A DNA stretch of 64,000 bases from the NCBI RefSeq assembly GCF_021044625.1, contig NZ_CP087999.1, forward strand, positions 2,249,001 to 2,313,000, in the 5' to 3' direction. Source of the stretch: Geomonas sp. RF6. Its GTDB lineage: Bacteria; Desulfobacterota; Desulfuromonadia; Geobacterales; Geobacteraceae. The notes below the pieces were generated by a model. That model ran no database searches, was not told where the DNA came from, and saw only the letters and a program-made list of their open reading frames with translations. A program made the position numbers and the translations under genes. Shown here in pieces: positions 39,501 to 47,697 of the stretch (position 1 is the stretch's first letter; every line of letters starts with the position of its first letter).

Positions 39501-39933
39501 TAACCGGTATCGTTTTGAATTGTCACAATCAGTGGTGCCAAGGAGTGGGGGGGGGATCGTACCCCTCGTCGCAATGACCACCAGAGCTTTTCGCGGCCGG
39601 CATGCCCCTGATCTTGCCGCGGTTATACCGTCTGTTGCAGAGGGAATCGGACTTGCAGCGGCGCCGGACGACTTCCTCGGATGGTTAGATCGAGATGGAA
39701 AGGGTGCCGTCCGGTCGATTGAATGGCAGGATGCCTTTGACCAAGGTCGCAGACGCCATGAACCCATATCGTGCGGGTTTCTCTTGCAGACTCGCAGGGA
39801 TATTCTACGCGAGATACTCGATCAAGAGGACGTTGAGCTGTGGGCGTTGCTCGTAGTTCAGCGGTCAGTTGATCGGTACAAGCCTGAGTATGAGATGGGC
39901 TGGGCAGAGAGTACAAAGCTATTTAAATTATAG
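33535..39933 (+). CDS. Avs-like antiviral STAND NTPase with N-terminal Cap4/DUF4297-type nuclease
   Basis: 2132 residues. N-terminus (AGFYYQNIVAALYVLD, IDDIIID, FIQVKWAE; D46/D47 and Q60-x-K62) fits a DUF4297/Cap4-type PD-(D/E)XK nuclease. Then Walker A (GEPGSGKST, about 286-294) and Walker B (VVFVVDGVDHV, about 372-382) mark a STAND ATPase, with SSRYPEALPQ after it. The remaining ~1500 residues are helical, TPR/HEAT-like. This layout is that of Avs proteins, which bind conserved phage proteins such as terminase or portal and then degrade DNA. AGGAG at 33521-33525, 9 nt before ATG 33535, supports the start. The exact Avs class cannot be told here; the nuclease type resembles Avs2/Avs3. Confidence 0.85.
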   Translation: MAGADAQAGFYYQNIVAALYVLDLLGFGTRLRSITLENQQRAKHIDDIIIDHCEGTKFIQVKWAEDETSSFTLHNLVCSDDESTSLVAKLAQGYRQVKAQRSGMEIVLLSTRRAGTHRQPSQGFTKSLAEFLAELHAPLVKSKDCKVEDLPLFEEYKNILELLRKSAGMPSLDELVEFLRCLRFRLSQPDRETMIDRLHARLAQLGIEPRCCGVLLDQIVRWSIMRAEVRPEDVNLVLGVQDRFVDRISHNFPVNRTMWVSTPHLFDKLDASIGTLNSGFVLVEGEPGSGKSTALTTYLSSRTDIAFGYFCFVPNDRSLANDRLGEDAFVSSICIGLRNAFLDVDFPKPYAPHSIQLLNEWLHALSAAGRRVVFVVDGVDHVDRKNRQSLVARPLTAVLDAQQLPPNVLIILSSRYPEALPQALINHVNSDPSRRISMPRFSLSQVRQFFTLRGLPLAEDLIESVLSVSGGVPIYLEYLADRFKDMDRYQQKQYLKSIPSLRNDKIDVFHRHLWDTCSGEERAVYILALLARREEFTTPEMLRALLKHIGIPATLHAVHETLAQLGHVLRLSDAKSVAIRHSSLAEFVIEQTGHLQTEIHQTMVAWYEDHPDSDDAWRNRFRHLSEHCQHREIISICDQNWISRAWLNHRPLHEIHRNLDFAWHAASVCRDITEFTRIGLLKQQLALVSFNLDLSDPDLAAFLLDLGHADEALRMIWDGERRQCSAIEFATFYLHYIDSVGRTLPDYVAKAGLGDCSPTGAGRADIELWYRAGCLIADPVQSLLAIDRMRWQKQHEMGDVRDPLAEEESKLINLEIQLTVIRELALQGAFDFLQCVMSEESLHEAVRIAARAGAGMILARNGERSEAEAILADVDLSCLPKSSRREFFLNLAELCLDTSVTIPLEKPVIPEVLLASMKTELNEAIFNLYDELRCYFLLEKTGYAWLDVTLRGWRQPMKDIVKAIARLAEIWTSGIGTARSDSSLLAVVQDVVELLDLNPRFFHSLEIRGELAYNSYTRRVQDLFDTVWSCAADLLPDVDLVRLGGWWTTAAHGNRALKYPKSTRSLARLIHTRNPAEASKICRQLLVIAEQSERKDEEVSAIGPGLLACASAWGLCGFCEEAQRLWLELLSVACGVGWRKDYQFNEILTALALAHEQEPQRTLDRVSDQLVLAHRLVDATRSKTVAIAVEEIISFLCKVDPGLALEALSQEENLIFRERALAGVIDALLKHGAVDLRLVHALATTMGYWEDRSDFEESSPAMFALYSSALEKGALDSARDIYDHWRHVLLVEKQVPHEVSRWASLWIERGNAPLDVVRDHIEYLPVARDVTHDEQDIEEMELLAELEDAATIPSAFEARFDDASATVLRKERRRDLERSSDDLKFAYSRAAGAAWSKEGPREFDLCFQDFIAQAIEVDVKDRTAARANLRQLIAQFIETLSERLSSSVRAPAFEQFFDVEDWLDRFVRPSTPYPLHRVLEKRLPEWISCAAICDLETWEDFCLRRTETETKASAVLALARRQAKISPTRAADNLIQAWEGGAGNFHDNHRLASSICSLLLEIDLARGLDFLFESFRQQYQQYPTLIVHRLDYLVALAKEVLPIDGGGLYEIWSSYNQTLAAGLSQKPVDVAWLKEPPPPDFKEACLKYLVGLLAFPVIDVRMLAANTLFRLAVKDTEIVPVLIQKWSGLADCQKEYVVSVLFALGISDPELASAWTSWLADVGHQEQHRSIRVSIRDALEYVRCDGVTLNPATVSKAKALVDRPLLIVPRKPVLDRQRAATGWVPPDVVRMMRVVAKAAPKGEVERLTVSIVSQLHPLVDEGYVEEMAVHRAYNINSNFDNIEIAGPYGEAVRSALNRSVQILVNSHEINVPELQRVEGVLRLRDPSDVLVRRVQRPSELTWIDDALSDDAFMAFADLEVATSGFSSRSREWATLFEYTEDRTGERFGNAPQRAVKVRIHCFGVPRGASNPTMEEIQLQMARGCLSPAHNRYRFELSQSVVPRSGGGIVPLVAMTTRAFRGRHAPDLAAVIPSVAEGIGLAAAPDDFLGWLDRDGKGAVRSIEWQDAFDQGRRRHEPISCGFLLQTRRDILREILDQEDVELWALLVVQRSVDRYKPEYEMGWAESTKLFKL

Positions 39934-39989
39934 CCCGATATCATGTGACAGGCAGATGCAGGTAATGTTTAAGTAGGGAGGAGGGGTCG

Positions 39990-41879
39990 GTGTGTCATTT
40001 CCCTGAGGACGTACAATGTGGCTTGGACGACTTTCGTCGATGCGGATGGAAAGAGATACTTGGGGAGAAGCGTGAAGGTTATCACGCAATGTCGAACGTG
40101 TTGTCGGCGGCTGCTCGAAAAGCTATAGAAGAAGGGAGGACCGCTGAAGGTAAGGTGCTCTGGCTACTGGCGGATGCTTGTTCCATGGCACTGAAACCCG
40201 CAAGTCTCAATCAGCCATTCGAGCCGACGATAATCCTGCTGGATCGTCGATCATCCGCTCCTGAGGATTTTGCAAAAGAAGATATCGCCTTTTTCGCCAC
40301 CATTGTAGACGATATCGACCACCCATGGTTACAGGCGCGGATAGCTGATGTGCTTTGGCTCCTCAATGTCCCGCGCAGTCCCAAACATGCCCTGATTGCA
40401 ATAGATGCATATCGCTCGAGCCCGCTTTCATTGGAGACCCGTCTTGCCGGTACGCTTTCATGCTGGGAGAGGGCCTTGGTATTGGCGAGAATGTTGGGTC
40501 CCGGAGCAGCAAATAGGCTGACGGAGCTGGAGGATGAATTCTGCAGTAGTGTCGAAAAAGCCGTCATTGGAGACGGAGTCTTCGCCCTTGACATCGTAGA
40601 AGTACTTGATCGGCACCATCTTGGCCGATCCCATTTGATGGTACTGGCCACGAAACTTGAGTCGATGGCAAGAGAAGCTGAATCTGAAGGGCACTACCTT
40701 CTGGCGAGAAGGTATTTTGATGCCGCTACAAAGTGGTTCCTGAAGGCAAAGGAGAAACAGAAGGCGGCAGAGCTAATTGCACGTTCCGCCGAAACGTTTG
40801 TCCACGAGGCCAATGCACGGCTTAATTCGAGCTCCCCCAGCTACATAGTTGCCGCGAGTTTTTTCGAGGACGCAATCCAGAAATTACGACACATCCCCAG
40901 ATCCCAGCGCCAACCATTGAAGATCGATGAGCGAATTGCAGAGATCCATGAACTGCTGACAGATGCAGGGGAAAAATCAATTGAAGAAATGCGATCCGTC
41001 CCTACACCACCAATCGACATTACTGACGTTACCAGTGCTTCAATGGCCATGGTCCGCGGAAAGGACATCATAGAAGCCTTGAGTGCCCTAGTCAACGGCC
41101 CACCCGCAATTACAAAGCAACGGATCCAAGGAGCCGCAAAAGAAGTCCTTAAAAGAAGCTTTCTCCAAAGCTTCTTCGGTGGAACTCAGTTGTCGCGAGA
41201 TGGGCGGGTAATAGGAAAATCTCCATCCTCGAAATCCGCTGGAAAATCACAAGATGATGCCTTATGGGTGCAGATGGTGAAACACCATGGGCTAGAGATC
41301 AATTTCTTGGTTCACGGGTGCATTTGGCCAGCTCTTGAAGCTCTCAGGCTTGAGCACCGCGTTACGGAAGGAGCTTTTATAGCGCTTGCCTCAAACTCAC
41401 CGATTGTTCCACCAGGGCGAGCAGACCTTTTTGGAAAAGCTCTTTTTGAAGGGTACGATAATGACTTCATTGCCGCGCTGCACTTGCTGGTCCCGCAATT
41501 AGAAAACCTGGTGAGATGGCATCTTAAGACCCGCGGTGTTAAAACCACGACTTTGGACGCAGATGGTATCCATACCGAAAATGGCCTCAGCACTCTGGCG
41601 TGGCTCCCAGAGATGGAGGAAATCTTTGGCGAAGATTTTACATTTGAGATCAGAGCGCTCTTCTGTGACCCATTCGGCCCGAACCTGCGGAATGAGGTCG
41701 CTCATGGTCTATTCGATTCAGGTGCCTGCCAATCGGCGTATTCGGTGTATGCCTGGTGGTTTGCGCTCAAAATCGTCTTAAACATTTTTTTGCACCAGAG
41801 AAGAGGAGTTGACGAAGCATCCGAGTGGACTCCGCCCCCTCCTGAGGACTCTCCGGCAGGAGAATCTCCTTCTGGTTGA
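39990..41879 (+). CDS. DUF4209 domain protein with HEPN-like RNEVAH motif
   Basis: 629 residues. The C-terminal part matches the DUF4209 pattern: LLVPQLENLVRWHLKTRGV, then FGPNLRNEVAHGLF, where R567 and H572 form an R-x4-H motif typical of HEPN proteins. The N-terminal part (LLADACSMALKP, PEDFAKEDI, QARIADVLWLL) fits the domain that usually accompanies it. The start is GTG 39990 behind GGGAGGAGGGG; ATG 40089 is an alternative. It lies 56 nt after the Avs-type gene on the same strand, so it may be a partner or a separate effector. The Pro/Glu-rich C-terminus is low complexity. Confidence 0.78.
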   Translation: MCHFPEDVQCGLDDFRRCGWKEILGEKREGYHAMSNVLSAAARKAIEEGRTAEGKVLWLLADACSMALKPASLNQPFEPTIILLDRRSSAPEDFAKEDIAFFATIVDDIDHPWLQARIADVLWLLNVPRSPKHALIAIDAYRSSPLSLETRLAGTLSCWERALVLARMLGPGAANRLTELEDEFCSSVEKAVIGDGVFALDIVEVLDRHHLGRSHLMVLATKLESMAREAESEGHYLLARRYFDAATKWFLKAKEKQKAAELIARSAETFVHEANARLNSSSPSYIVAASFFEDAIQKLRHIPRSQRQPLKIDERIAEIHELLTDAGEKSIEEMRSVPTPPIDITDVTSASMAMVRGKDIIEALSALVNGPPAITKQRIQGAAKEVLKRSFLQSFFGGTQLSRDGRVIGKSPSSKSAGKSQDDALWVQMVKHHGLEINFLVHGCIWPALEALRLEHRVTEGAFIALASNSPIVPPGRADLFGKALFEGYDNDFIAALHLLVPQLENLVRWHLKTRGVKTTTLDADGIHTENGLSTLAWLPEMEEIFGEDFTFEIRALFCDPFGPNLRNEVAHGLFDSGACQSAYSVYAWWFALKIVLNIFLHQRRGVDEASEWTPPPPEDSPAGESPSG

Positions 41880-42411
41880 CGACATGTAAGGCCCACGCCC
41901 TTGCTCCTTCGACAGCTTCTATTGAAAGCTACCTTGTTCCCGCCTTCTGCCCGTGCGCAAGGTCCCGGCTTCCTATGAATAGCATTCTGCACAATACTCG
42001 GCAATGTTTCGAGCGCGCGGTTGCTGGCATGACGGCGTTAGGCACCGTTATCACCGCGGTCGAACTTCGGGTTCACTCTAACCTCCGCCTCCACGGGCTG
42101 CACTTGATCTCCCTCCGTCGACGACGTACCGGAGTTGCGGTGATCTGTGGAATCCCTCCAGCCCCCTCTTCAGATACCCCAGCGATCCTCGGTGTCGCTT
42201 CAGGGTCGCCTTCGGTGCATAGTGACAGATTTTATGTTACGCCAAGCTCCACTAAGGTTCAGTGGGCGTCAGTCTCTTGACAGCTAACTCAATAAGATTT
42301 ATGTTGCTAAGTCCTTCTAACTGTTGTTGGCTTGCCGGGGATAGTTGGCAACGTGCCACCAGCCTTTAGCTGCGGATTTGCTTTTCTAATGTTATATGAG
42401 GGGGTGGCGGA
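41880..42411 (+). promoter_or_regulatory. Spacer before the Gabija-like operon
   Basis: 532 bp without a convincing gene. Apart from a clear promoter at 42277-42305, nothing recognised. GC is higher in 41900-42240 than in the promoter-proximal part. Confidence 0.5.
42277..42305 (+). promoter_or_regulatory. sigma70-type promoter of the Gabija-like operon
   Basis: TTGACA at 42277-42282 and TATGTT at 42300-42305 with a 17 bp spacer, about 107 bp upstream of ATG 42412. Confidence 0.65.
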
Positions 42412-44625
42412 ATGTATCTTCATACATTGAAAATACGCAATTTTAGACGGCTAAAGGATGTACAGATCGATTTGGCATCCGACATTTCAATTTTCGTCGG
42501 AGCTAATAACAGCGGGAAGACGTCGGCATCGCAGGCGGTCTTCCTATTCTGTGGGGGCTCTCGAGAGAAATTTTCGATTTACGAATTCAGCGCGGAATGT
42601 TGGACGGCGATTGATGCTTTCGGCAATGAAGCGGAAAACGCCAAGCTGCCTACGATCTCCCTTGATCTGTGGTTTCATGTTGATGCGGCTGATTTACATC
42701 GTGTCGTTGACCTCTTACCGAGCCTGCGTTGGGAAGGCTCGCTGGTTGGCTTGCGGATTGAATTCGCGGCGTCAGATGAGGCAGCCCTTCTCACTCGATT
42801 TCATGAAGAGCGTGAAAGAGCACGGGCGAATGTGCGGCCGGGCAATAATGGAGAAGACTTCCACCCATCACCGCGCACGCTGTGTGAATATCTAGCTGAT
42901 CATCTTCGACGCGAGTTCGAGCTGAAATACTACGTGCTTGATCGTGCACAGTTTGATGCCTCTTTTGCTGCGTTGCCGGAGTACGTACCACTCCAGATCT
43001 CTCCTGAGAAGGGTCGGGGGGGAAAGGACATTCTCAACTCCCTTTTGAAGGTTGATTTTCTCAGCGCTCAACGCCATCTCTCCGACTTTGCTGGTGGGAC
43101 TCGTTCCGAGGACCTATCGCGCTGCCTAAGCCGCTTCTACAATCGAAACCTGGAGCAGCGTGGAGACGACTACGATGCATTACGTGCGTTGGCTGATTCT
43201 GAGGCCATGCTCAATGACCACTTGGCGCGCGTTTTCGAGCCGACACTCAGTCGCTTGGAGGACCTAGGCTACCCCGGGCTCGCCAACCCCCGACTTGTAA
43301 TAAAGTCGGCATTGAACCCTGCCACTTTGATGGGTAGCCTAGATGGCGCACGGGTCCATTATGCCTTAGGTGATCCTGAAGACGGTACCGAAGGGGCAAC
43401 CCTCCCAGATCGTTACAGCGGATTAGGATTCAAAAATCTCATATACATGGTCGTAGAGCTTCTCGACCTTCATGCACAGTGGATGGACATAGAGGAGAAC
43501 CGACCGCCCCTCCACCTGATCTTTATTGAGGAGCCAGAGGCACATCTTCATGCCCAACTCCAGCAGGTCTTTATCCGTAAGGTGCTCGACATCCTGTCAA
43601 TCGAAGGCGCTGATGCGATCTATTATCGCAGCCAACTCGCTGTCACGACTCACTCTCCTCATATCCTTTACGAGCGCGGTTTCCGCCCTGTCCGCTACTT
43701 CCGTCGCAGCACAACGGCTGCGGGTCAATCTTCTGAGGTGCTGAACCTCTCTGCATTCTATGCCGGCACGGAAAATCCGACTCGTGATTTTCTGGAGCGC
43801 TACCTGAAGCTGACCCACTGCGATCTCTTTTTCGCAGACGCGGCGGTCCTTGTTGAAGGCAATGTGGAGCGTCTTCTCCTGCCTCAAATGATTGAAAAAA
43901 CGGCGCCAAGATTGAAATCGGCATGTCTATGTATTCTTGAAATAGGTGGTGCCTTCGGCCACCTCTTTCGTTCTCTGATCCAATTTCTCGGAATCACCAC
44001 GCTGATTATTACCGACATCGATAGCGTCACAGGGGGGGCGGCTCCTGCCGCAGGCGCGGATGAAGACCCGCCAGACGATGAAGATGCCCCTGCCGCGGGC
44101 AGCGCATGCATGGTTCATGTTGCTGACGCTGTGACCTCAAACCAGACTTTGATCCAATGGCTGCCAGGTCGGACACTCGTTGCCGACCTCCTGGCCGCTA
44201 CTCAAGAGGAGCGAACCCAGCGTCGAGCAGAAAACGCCGGAGCGCTGGTCCGCGTAACCTACCAGACGCCTGTAGAAGTCGAGTGGAATGGAAACACCGC
44301 CATCCTAACGGGCCGAACAATAGAAGAAGCCTTTGCTTTTGAAAACCTTGCTTGGTGCCAGAACCAGGAGCAGAGCGTTCTTAATTTACGCGTCCGAGGG
44401 AGGGGGGCTCAAACGCTGGAACTACTCTCTACGCGGCTCCACAAGCGGATTAGGAGCAAGGACTTCAAGAAAACGGACTTTGCCCTTGCGCTGCTTGCGC
44501 AAGATCCTGAGGGGTGGACAGTACCAAATTACATCGTTCAGGGGCTACAGTGGCTTCAGGACGAGGTAACTCCTGCTCCGGCACTGGGGGCCCCAGCTCC
44601 AGAAGTGGTGGAGGCACAGTTATGA
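42412..44625 (+). CDS. OLD-family ATP-dependent nuclease, GajA-like
   Basis: 737 residues. ABC-type ATPase with Walker A VGANNSGKTS (29-38), signature-like region YSGLGFKNLIYMV, Walker B FIEEPEAHLHAQLQQ and the switch-like TTHSPHILYE. A C-terminal TOPRIM follows with LVEGNVERLLL (Glu near 483) and TDIDSV (D535, D537). OLD proteins with TOPRIM nick or cut DNA. Overlap by ATGA with a UvrD-like helicase gene gives the Gabija arrangement. It is longer than the Bacillus GajA I recall (about 580), partly through a Pro/Ala/Asp-rich insert after TDIDS (about 541-566). Gabija-like is the best call; another OLD-UvrD system is possible. Confidence 0.85.
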   Translation: MYLHTLKIRNFRRLKDVQIDLASDISIFVGANNSGKTSASQAVFLFCGGSREKFSIYEFSAECWTAIDAFGNEAENAKLPTISLDLWFHVDAADLHRVVDLLPSLRWEGSLVGLRIEFAASDEAALLTRFHEERERARANVRPGNNGEDFHPSPRTLCEYLADHLRREFELKYYVLDRAQFDASFAALPEYVPLQISPEKGRGGKDILNSLLKVDFLSAQRHLSDFAGGTRSEDLSRCLSRFYNRNLEQRGDDYDALRALADSEAMLNDHLARVFEPTLSRLEDLGYPGLANPRLVIKSALNPATLMGSLDGARVHYALGDPEDGTEGATLPDRYSGLGFKNLIYMVVELLDLHAQWMDIEENRPPLHLIFIEEPEAHLHAQLQQVFIRKVLDILSIEGADAIYYRSQLAVTTHSPHILYERGFRPVRYFRRSTTAAGQSSEVLNLSAFYAGTENPTRDFLERYLKLTHCDLFFADAAVLVEGNVERLLLPQMIEKTAPRLKSACLCILEIGGAFGHLFRSLIQFLGITTLIITDIDSVTGGAAPAAGADEDPPDDEDAPAAGSACMVHVADAVTSNQTLIQWLPGRTLVADLLAATQEERTQRRAENAGALVRVTYQTPVEVEWNGNTAILTGRTIEEAFAFENLAWCQNQEQSVLNLRVRGRGAQTLELLSTRLHKRIRSKDFKKTDFALALLAQDPEGWTVPNYIVQGLQWLQDEVTPAPALGAPAPEVVEAQL

Positions 44626-46499
44626 CGACTCGGATTACGAATCCTGATACCGAAGCCGATCTACAGCTGCGCGAGTGCCTAGATCAACAGCAGCCCACAA
44701 ACTTTGTGATGGTGGCTGGGGCGGGCTCTGGCAAGACGACATCTTTGGTCAAGGCACTTGCCCATTTGGCAATGACCAGAGGGCCTGAGCTTCGGCGTCG
44801 TGGACAGCAGATTGCGTGCATCACCTATACGGAAGTCGCCGTCGGTGAGATCCAGGGAGACGTCGGAAACGCCGCCTTGTTTCATGTTTCCACGATTCAC
44901 AGCTTCCTCTGGACGATTGTACAACCCTTCCAAAACGACCTGCGCGAGTGGGTCCTTTCCAGGTTGGGCGAGAAAATCGCTGAAGCCGAGAGGAAACTCG
45001 CCAATCCACGTACCCGCGCACATACGCGTGAACAGCTGACCCTCGATGTTGTTCGATATCGGGCACAATGTACCCAAGTCGTCGGCATCAAACGTTTTAT
45101 CTATGGGACGGGCAGCGACTATTCTAGAGGAGTTTTAGGCCACGACGATATTCTAAAGGTCGGACCATCGCTGATTACAGATCGCCCCTTGTTACGTACC
45201 CTTATCGCCTCCCGTTTCCCATACATCTTCGTTGACGAGAGCCAAGATACGAACCCTACCTTTGTCGATGCCCTAAGACTAATTGCTGATATGGGCTTAG
45301 AAGGCTTCTGCCTAGGCTTCTTCGGCGATCCCATGCAAAAGATCTACACTGGGGGGGCAGGTCCTATCACCCCCGGAGAAGGATGGGTCCAAATCACAAA
45401 ACCTGAGAACTTTCGTTGTCCCTTGAGCGTCCTCCGTGTGATTAATCGAGTTCGGGCAGAGGATGATGGCCTCCAACAGGTTCGAGGGCGAACGATTGTG
45501 TGTGATGGGGTTGTGGAACCCGTTGAAGGGTCAGCACGACTATTCATCGTACAGGCTGACGCTCGCCGAGCCGAACGTCTCACAGAAGTTCGCCGGTGGC
45601 TTTCGCGCGCAAACGATGATGTTCTGTGGGAAAACGACGAGGAGGATGGAGATGTGCGCGTGCTTGTCCTCGTTCATCGTGTGGCGGCTCACCGGCTCGG
45701 CTTTGCTGACATCTATGCTGCCCTAAATGATAATGGCCAGACGAGCTTGAAAGCAGGTTTGGTGGATGGTACGGCATGGATAATTCGACCGTTCATGACT
45801 TATCTTCTCCCCCTGGTCGTCGCCGCTCAATCCGGAGCCGATTTCGAGGTTATCGCTGCCTTGCGTAGCAAGTGCCCGCTCCTCACACAGGAGCGCTTGG
45901 CAGGCCAAAACTCACCGGCTGTCCTCGCAAGGCTGCAACTGGACGTGGATCGCCTGGTTGCAATGTTCGCTGATGAGGGAACCTCCATCCGCGCTGTACT
46001 CGAATTAGTTCGTGACAGGGAGATTCTCGGTCTCGACGAGCGTCTATTGGCTTACCTTGAGAGACCATTGGACGAAGTCGATGAAGATGATCCCGAGGAC
46101 GCGGCTGTTCGAGCTTTCCTTGCAAGTCCTGCACCCCAATTGTGGGGGTATCGTGCCTACGTTGAGAATCAATCTCCTTTTGCCACTCAGCAGGGCATCA
46201 AAGGTGCCGAATTTCAACGCGTTCTGGTCCTCCTTGATGATGAGGAGAGCCACTACACCTTGTTCTCGTACGGAAAGTACTTCGGCATTGAGCCCCTTTC
46301 AGATAAAGATCAAGAAAACATTCAGGATGGCGTGGATTCGGTGGTAGATAGGACTCGTCGGCTATTTTATGTTTGTTGTTCCAGGGCGGTGCAGGATCTT
46401 GCAGTTGTTCTCTTTGTACCCGATGTACGCGCGGCAACGGAGGCTTTAATTGCAAGAGGTTATTTTGAACGAGATGATGTGCACACCTTGGGAGACTAG
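44622..46499 (+). CDS. UvrD/Rep-type helicase, GajB-like
   Basis: 625 residues. Superfamily 1A motifs are visible: Walker A VAGAGSGKTT (31-40), motif Ia region ITYTEVAVGEI, STIHSFLW, Walker B VDESQDTNP (about 203-211), GDPMQKIY, and a C-terminal RRLFYVCCSRA (motif VI-like). ATG 44622 overlaps the upstream TGA (ATGA), implying translational coupling to the OLD nuclease. In Gabija, GajB senses DNA ends and activates GajA. It is longer than typical GajB (about 490 from memory), with extra sequence between the two RecA halves. A longer in-frame opening inside gajA is disregarded. Confidence 0.87.
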   Translation: MTTRITNPDTEADLQLRECLDQQQPTNFVMVAGAGSGKTTSLVKALAHLAMTRGPELRRRGQQIACITYTEVAVGEIQGDVGNAALFHVSTIHSFLWTIVQPFQNDLREWVLSRLGEKIAEAERKLANPRTRAHTREQLTLDVVRYRAQCTQVVGIKRFIYGTGSDYSRGVLGHDDILKVGPSLITDRPLLRTLIASRFPYIFVDESQDTNPTFVDALRLIADMGLEGFCLGFFGDPMQKIYTGGAGPITPGEGWVQITKPENFRCPLSVLRVINRVRAEDDGLQQVRGRTIVCDGVVEPVEGSARLFIVQADARRAERLTEVRRWLSRANDDVLWENDEEDGDVRVLVLVHRVAAHRLGFADIYAALNDNGQTSLKAGLVDGTAWIIRPFMTYLLPLVVAAQSGADFEVIAALRSKCPLLTQERLAGQNSPAVLARLQLDVDRLVAMFADEGTSIRAVLELVRDREILGLDERLLAYLERPLDEVDEDDPEDAAVRAFLASPAPQLWGYRAYVENQSPFATQQGIKGAEFQRVLVLLDDEESHYTLFSYGKYFGIEPLSDKDQENIQDGVDSVVDRTRRLFYVCCSRAVQDLAVVLFVPDVRAATEALIARGYFERDDVHTLGD

Positions 46500-46534
46500 A
46501 GGATGGTAGGACTTTTTTCGAGGGGCTAGATGAT

Positions 46535-47545
46535 ATGAGAGTTTTGAAAAGGGATGGCAAAACATACCGCCTCCCCAGTGCGTTGAATCAATTCCAGGAG
46601 CAGCTTTATGTCCATCTGATAGATTGGAAGCGGAGGAATATCACCGAGTCCTCCGGCACATCTCGAGGTATCACTTACGATGCTATTCTTCCGAACTACC
46701 TCATAGATCAGCGGCCCTTGATCTACGCCGGTATCAAGATCGCCATGGAGGAGCACCTCCAACGGTTTCCCTTTCGCATACACAAGTACTTCAACCACAT
46801 GGCGAGTTCGCAGGCGGCAAACATCAACCTATTTTTACCGATCTTGCGGCACTCACGAGCATCAGCGATTCTTGGTGCTATCAAACCTGATTTCAAAACA
46901 CTAGCAACTGAGTATCTGGACCATGGCTATCGCATAGAGTTCTGGGATGAGCCGTCTGGCTGCCTGGGCGACAAGAACGATGTCGCGGGCACGGATTCCG
47001 ATCTCGCGATCGCTTATTACGACCAGGATGGCGTGCTTTGCCTCTGGCTTATCGAGCACAAGCTCACGGAGAAGGAATTCACACAATGTGGCGGTTGCAA
47101 AAGCAAGGGCCGACAGGGCAGGCACGACTGCGGAAAATCCTTTCAGGAACTCGTCGGAAACCCCTCCACCTGTTACTACCATGATCCAAAAGGGTTCAAC
47201 TATTGGAAAATCACTACGAACAATCTGGAGTTCTTCCCAAACCATGCAGAGGACACCAGTTGTCCTTTTCGAGGGGGAATGAATCAGTTGTGGCGCAACC
47301 AACTGCTAGCCCTCGCCATTGAGCAGGACGATCGCCAACCGTATAAGAAGACAGCTTTCTCTGTCGTGCGACATCCCCGAAATCATGCACTTGACAGGAC
47401 AATTGGAGACTTCGAACATCTCATCGCCGGCAACCAAAGGTTCACTACGTTCACATCGGCTGACGTTATCGCTGCTGCAGCGGCCCATGCAGACGACAGC
47501 CTGCGGACTTGGATCAGCTGGTATAGAAGTCTCTACGACATTTGA
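46535..47545 (+). CDS. PD-(D/E)XK nuclease-like protein, third gene of the Gabija-like operon
   Basis: 336 residues. GTDSDLAIAYYD...LWLIEHKLTEKEF (about 151-181) has the D-x(n)-E-x-K spacing of a PD-(D/E)XK nuclease core (Asp in SDLAI, Glu and Lys in IEHK). It is followed by a Cys/His cluster (CGGCKSKGRQGRHDC, later TSCPF) that could bind zinc or an Fe-S cluster. The N-terminal SSQAANINLFLPIL segment is reminiscent of the PGN_0703 family of putative restriction endonucleases; this is a memory-based resemblance. GAGGGG sits 9 nt before ATG 46535. It starts 35 nt after the helicase stop, so it is probably cotranscribed, which would make this a three-gene variant. Confidence 0.72.
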   Translation: MRVLKRDGKTYRLPSALNQFQEQLYVHLIDWKRRNITESSGTSRGITYDAILPNYLIDQRPLIYAGIKIAMEEHLQRFPFRIHKYFNHMASSQAANINLFLPILRHSRASAILGAIKPDFKTLATEYLDHGYRIEFWDEPSGCLGDKNDVAGTDSDLAIAYYDQDGVLCLWLIEHKLTEKEFTQCGGCKSKGRQGRHDCGKSFQELVGNPSTCYYHDPKGFNYWKITTNNLEFFPNHAEDTSCPFRGGMNQLWRNQLLALAIEQDDRQPYKKTAFSVVRHPRNHALDRTIGDFEHLIAGNQRFTTFTSADVIAAAAAHADDSLRTWISWYRSLYDI

Positions 47546-47697
47546 GGCCATACCCTCAGACGACAGAAATAACGAGAGTCGTTAAAGGGTGCCTGTGTTT
47601 TAGCGCGCCAGGGGGCGGAAAAGGCTGCATAGCCGCGGTAGAGGCCAAGGCAGGACGCTACCTATGGCCCCACTTGCATGAGTTCGCGAGGGTTTGG

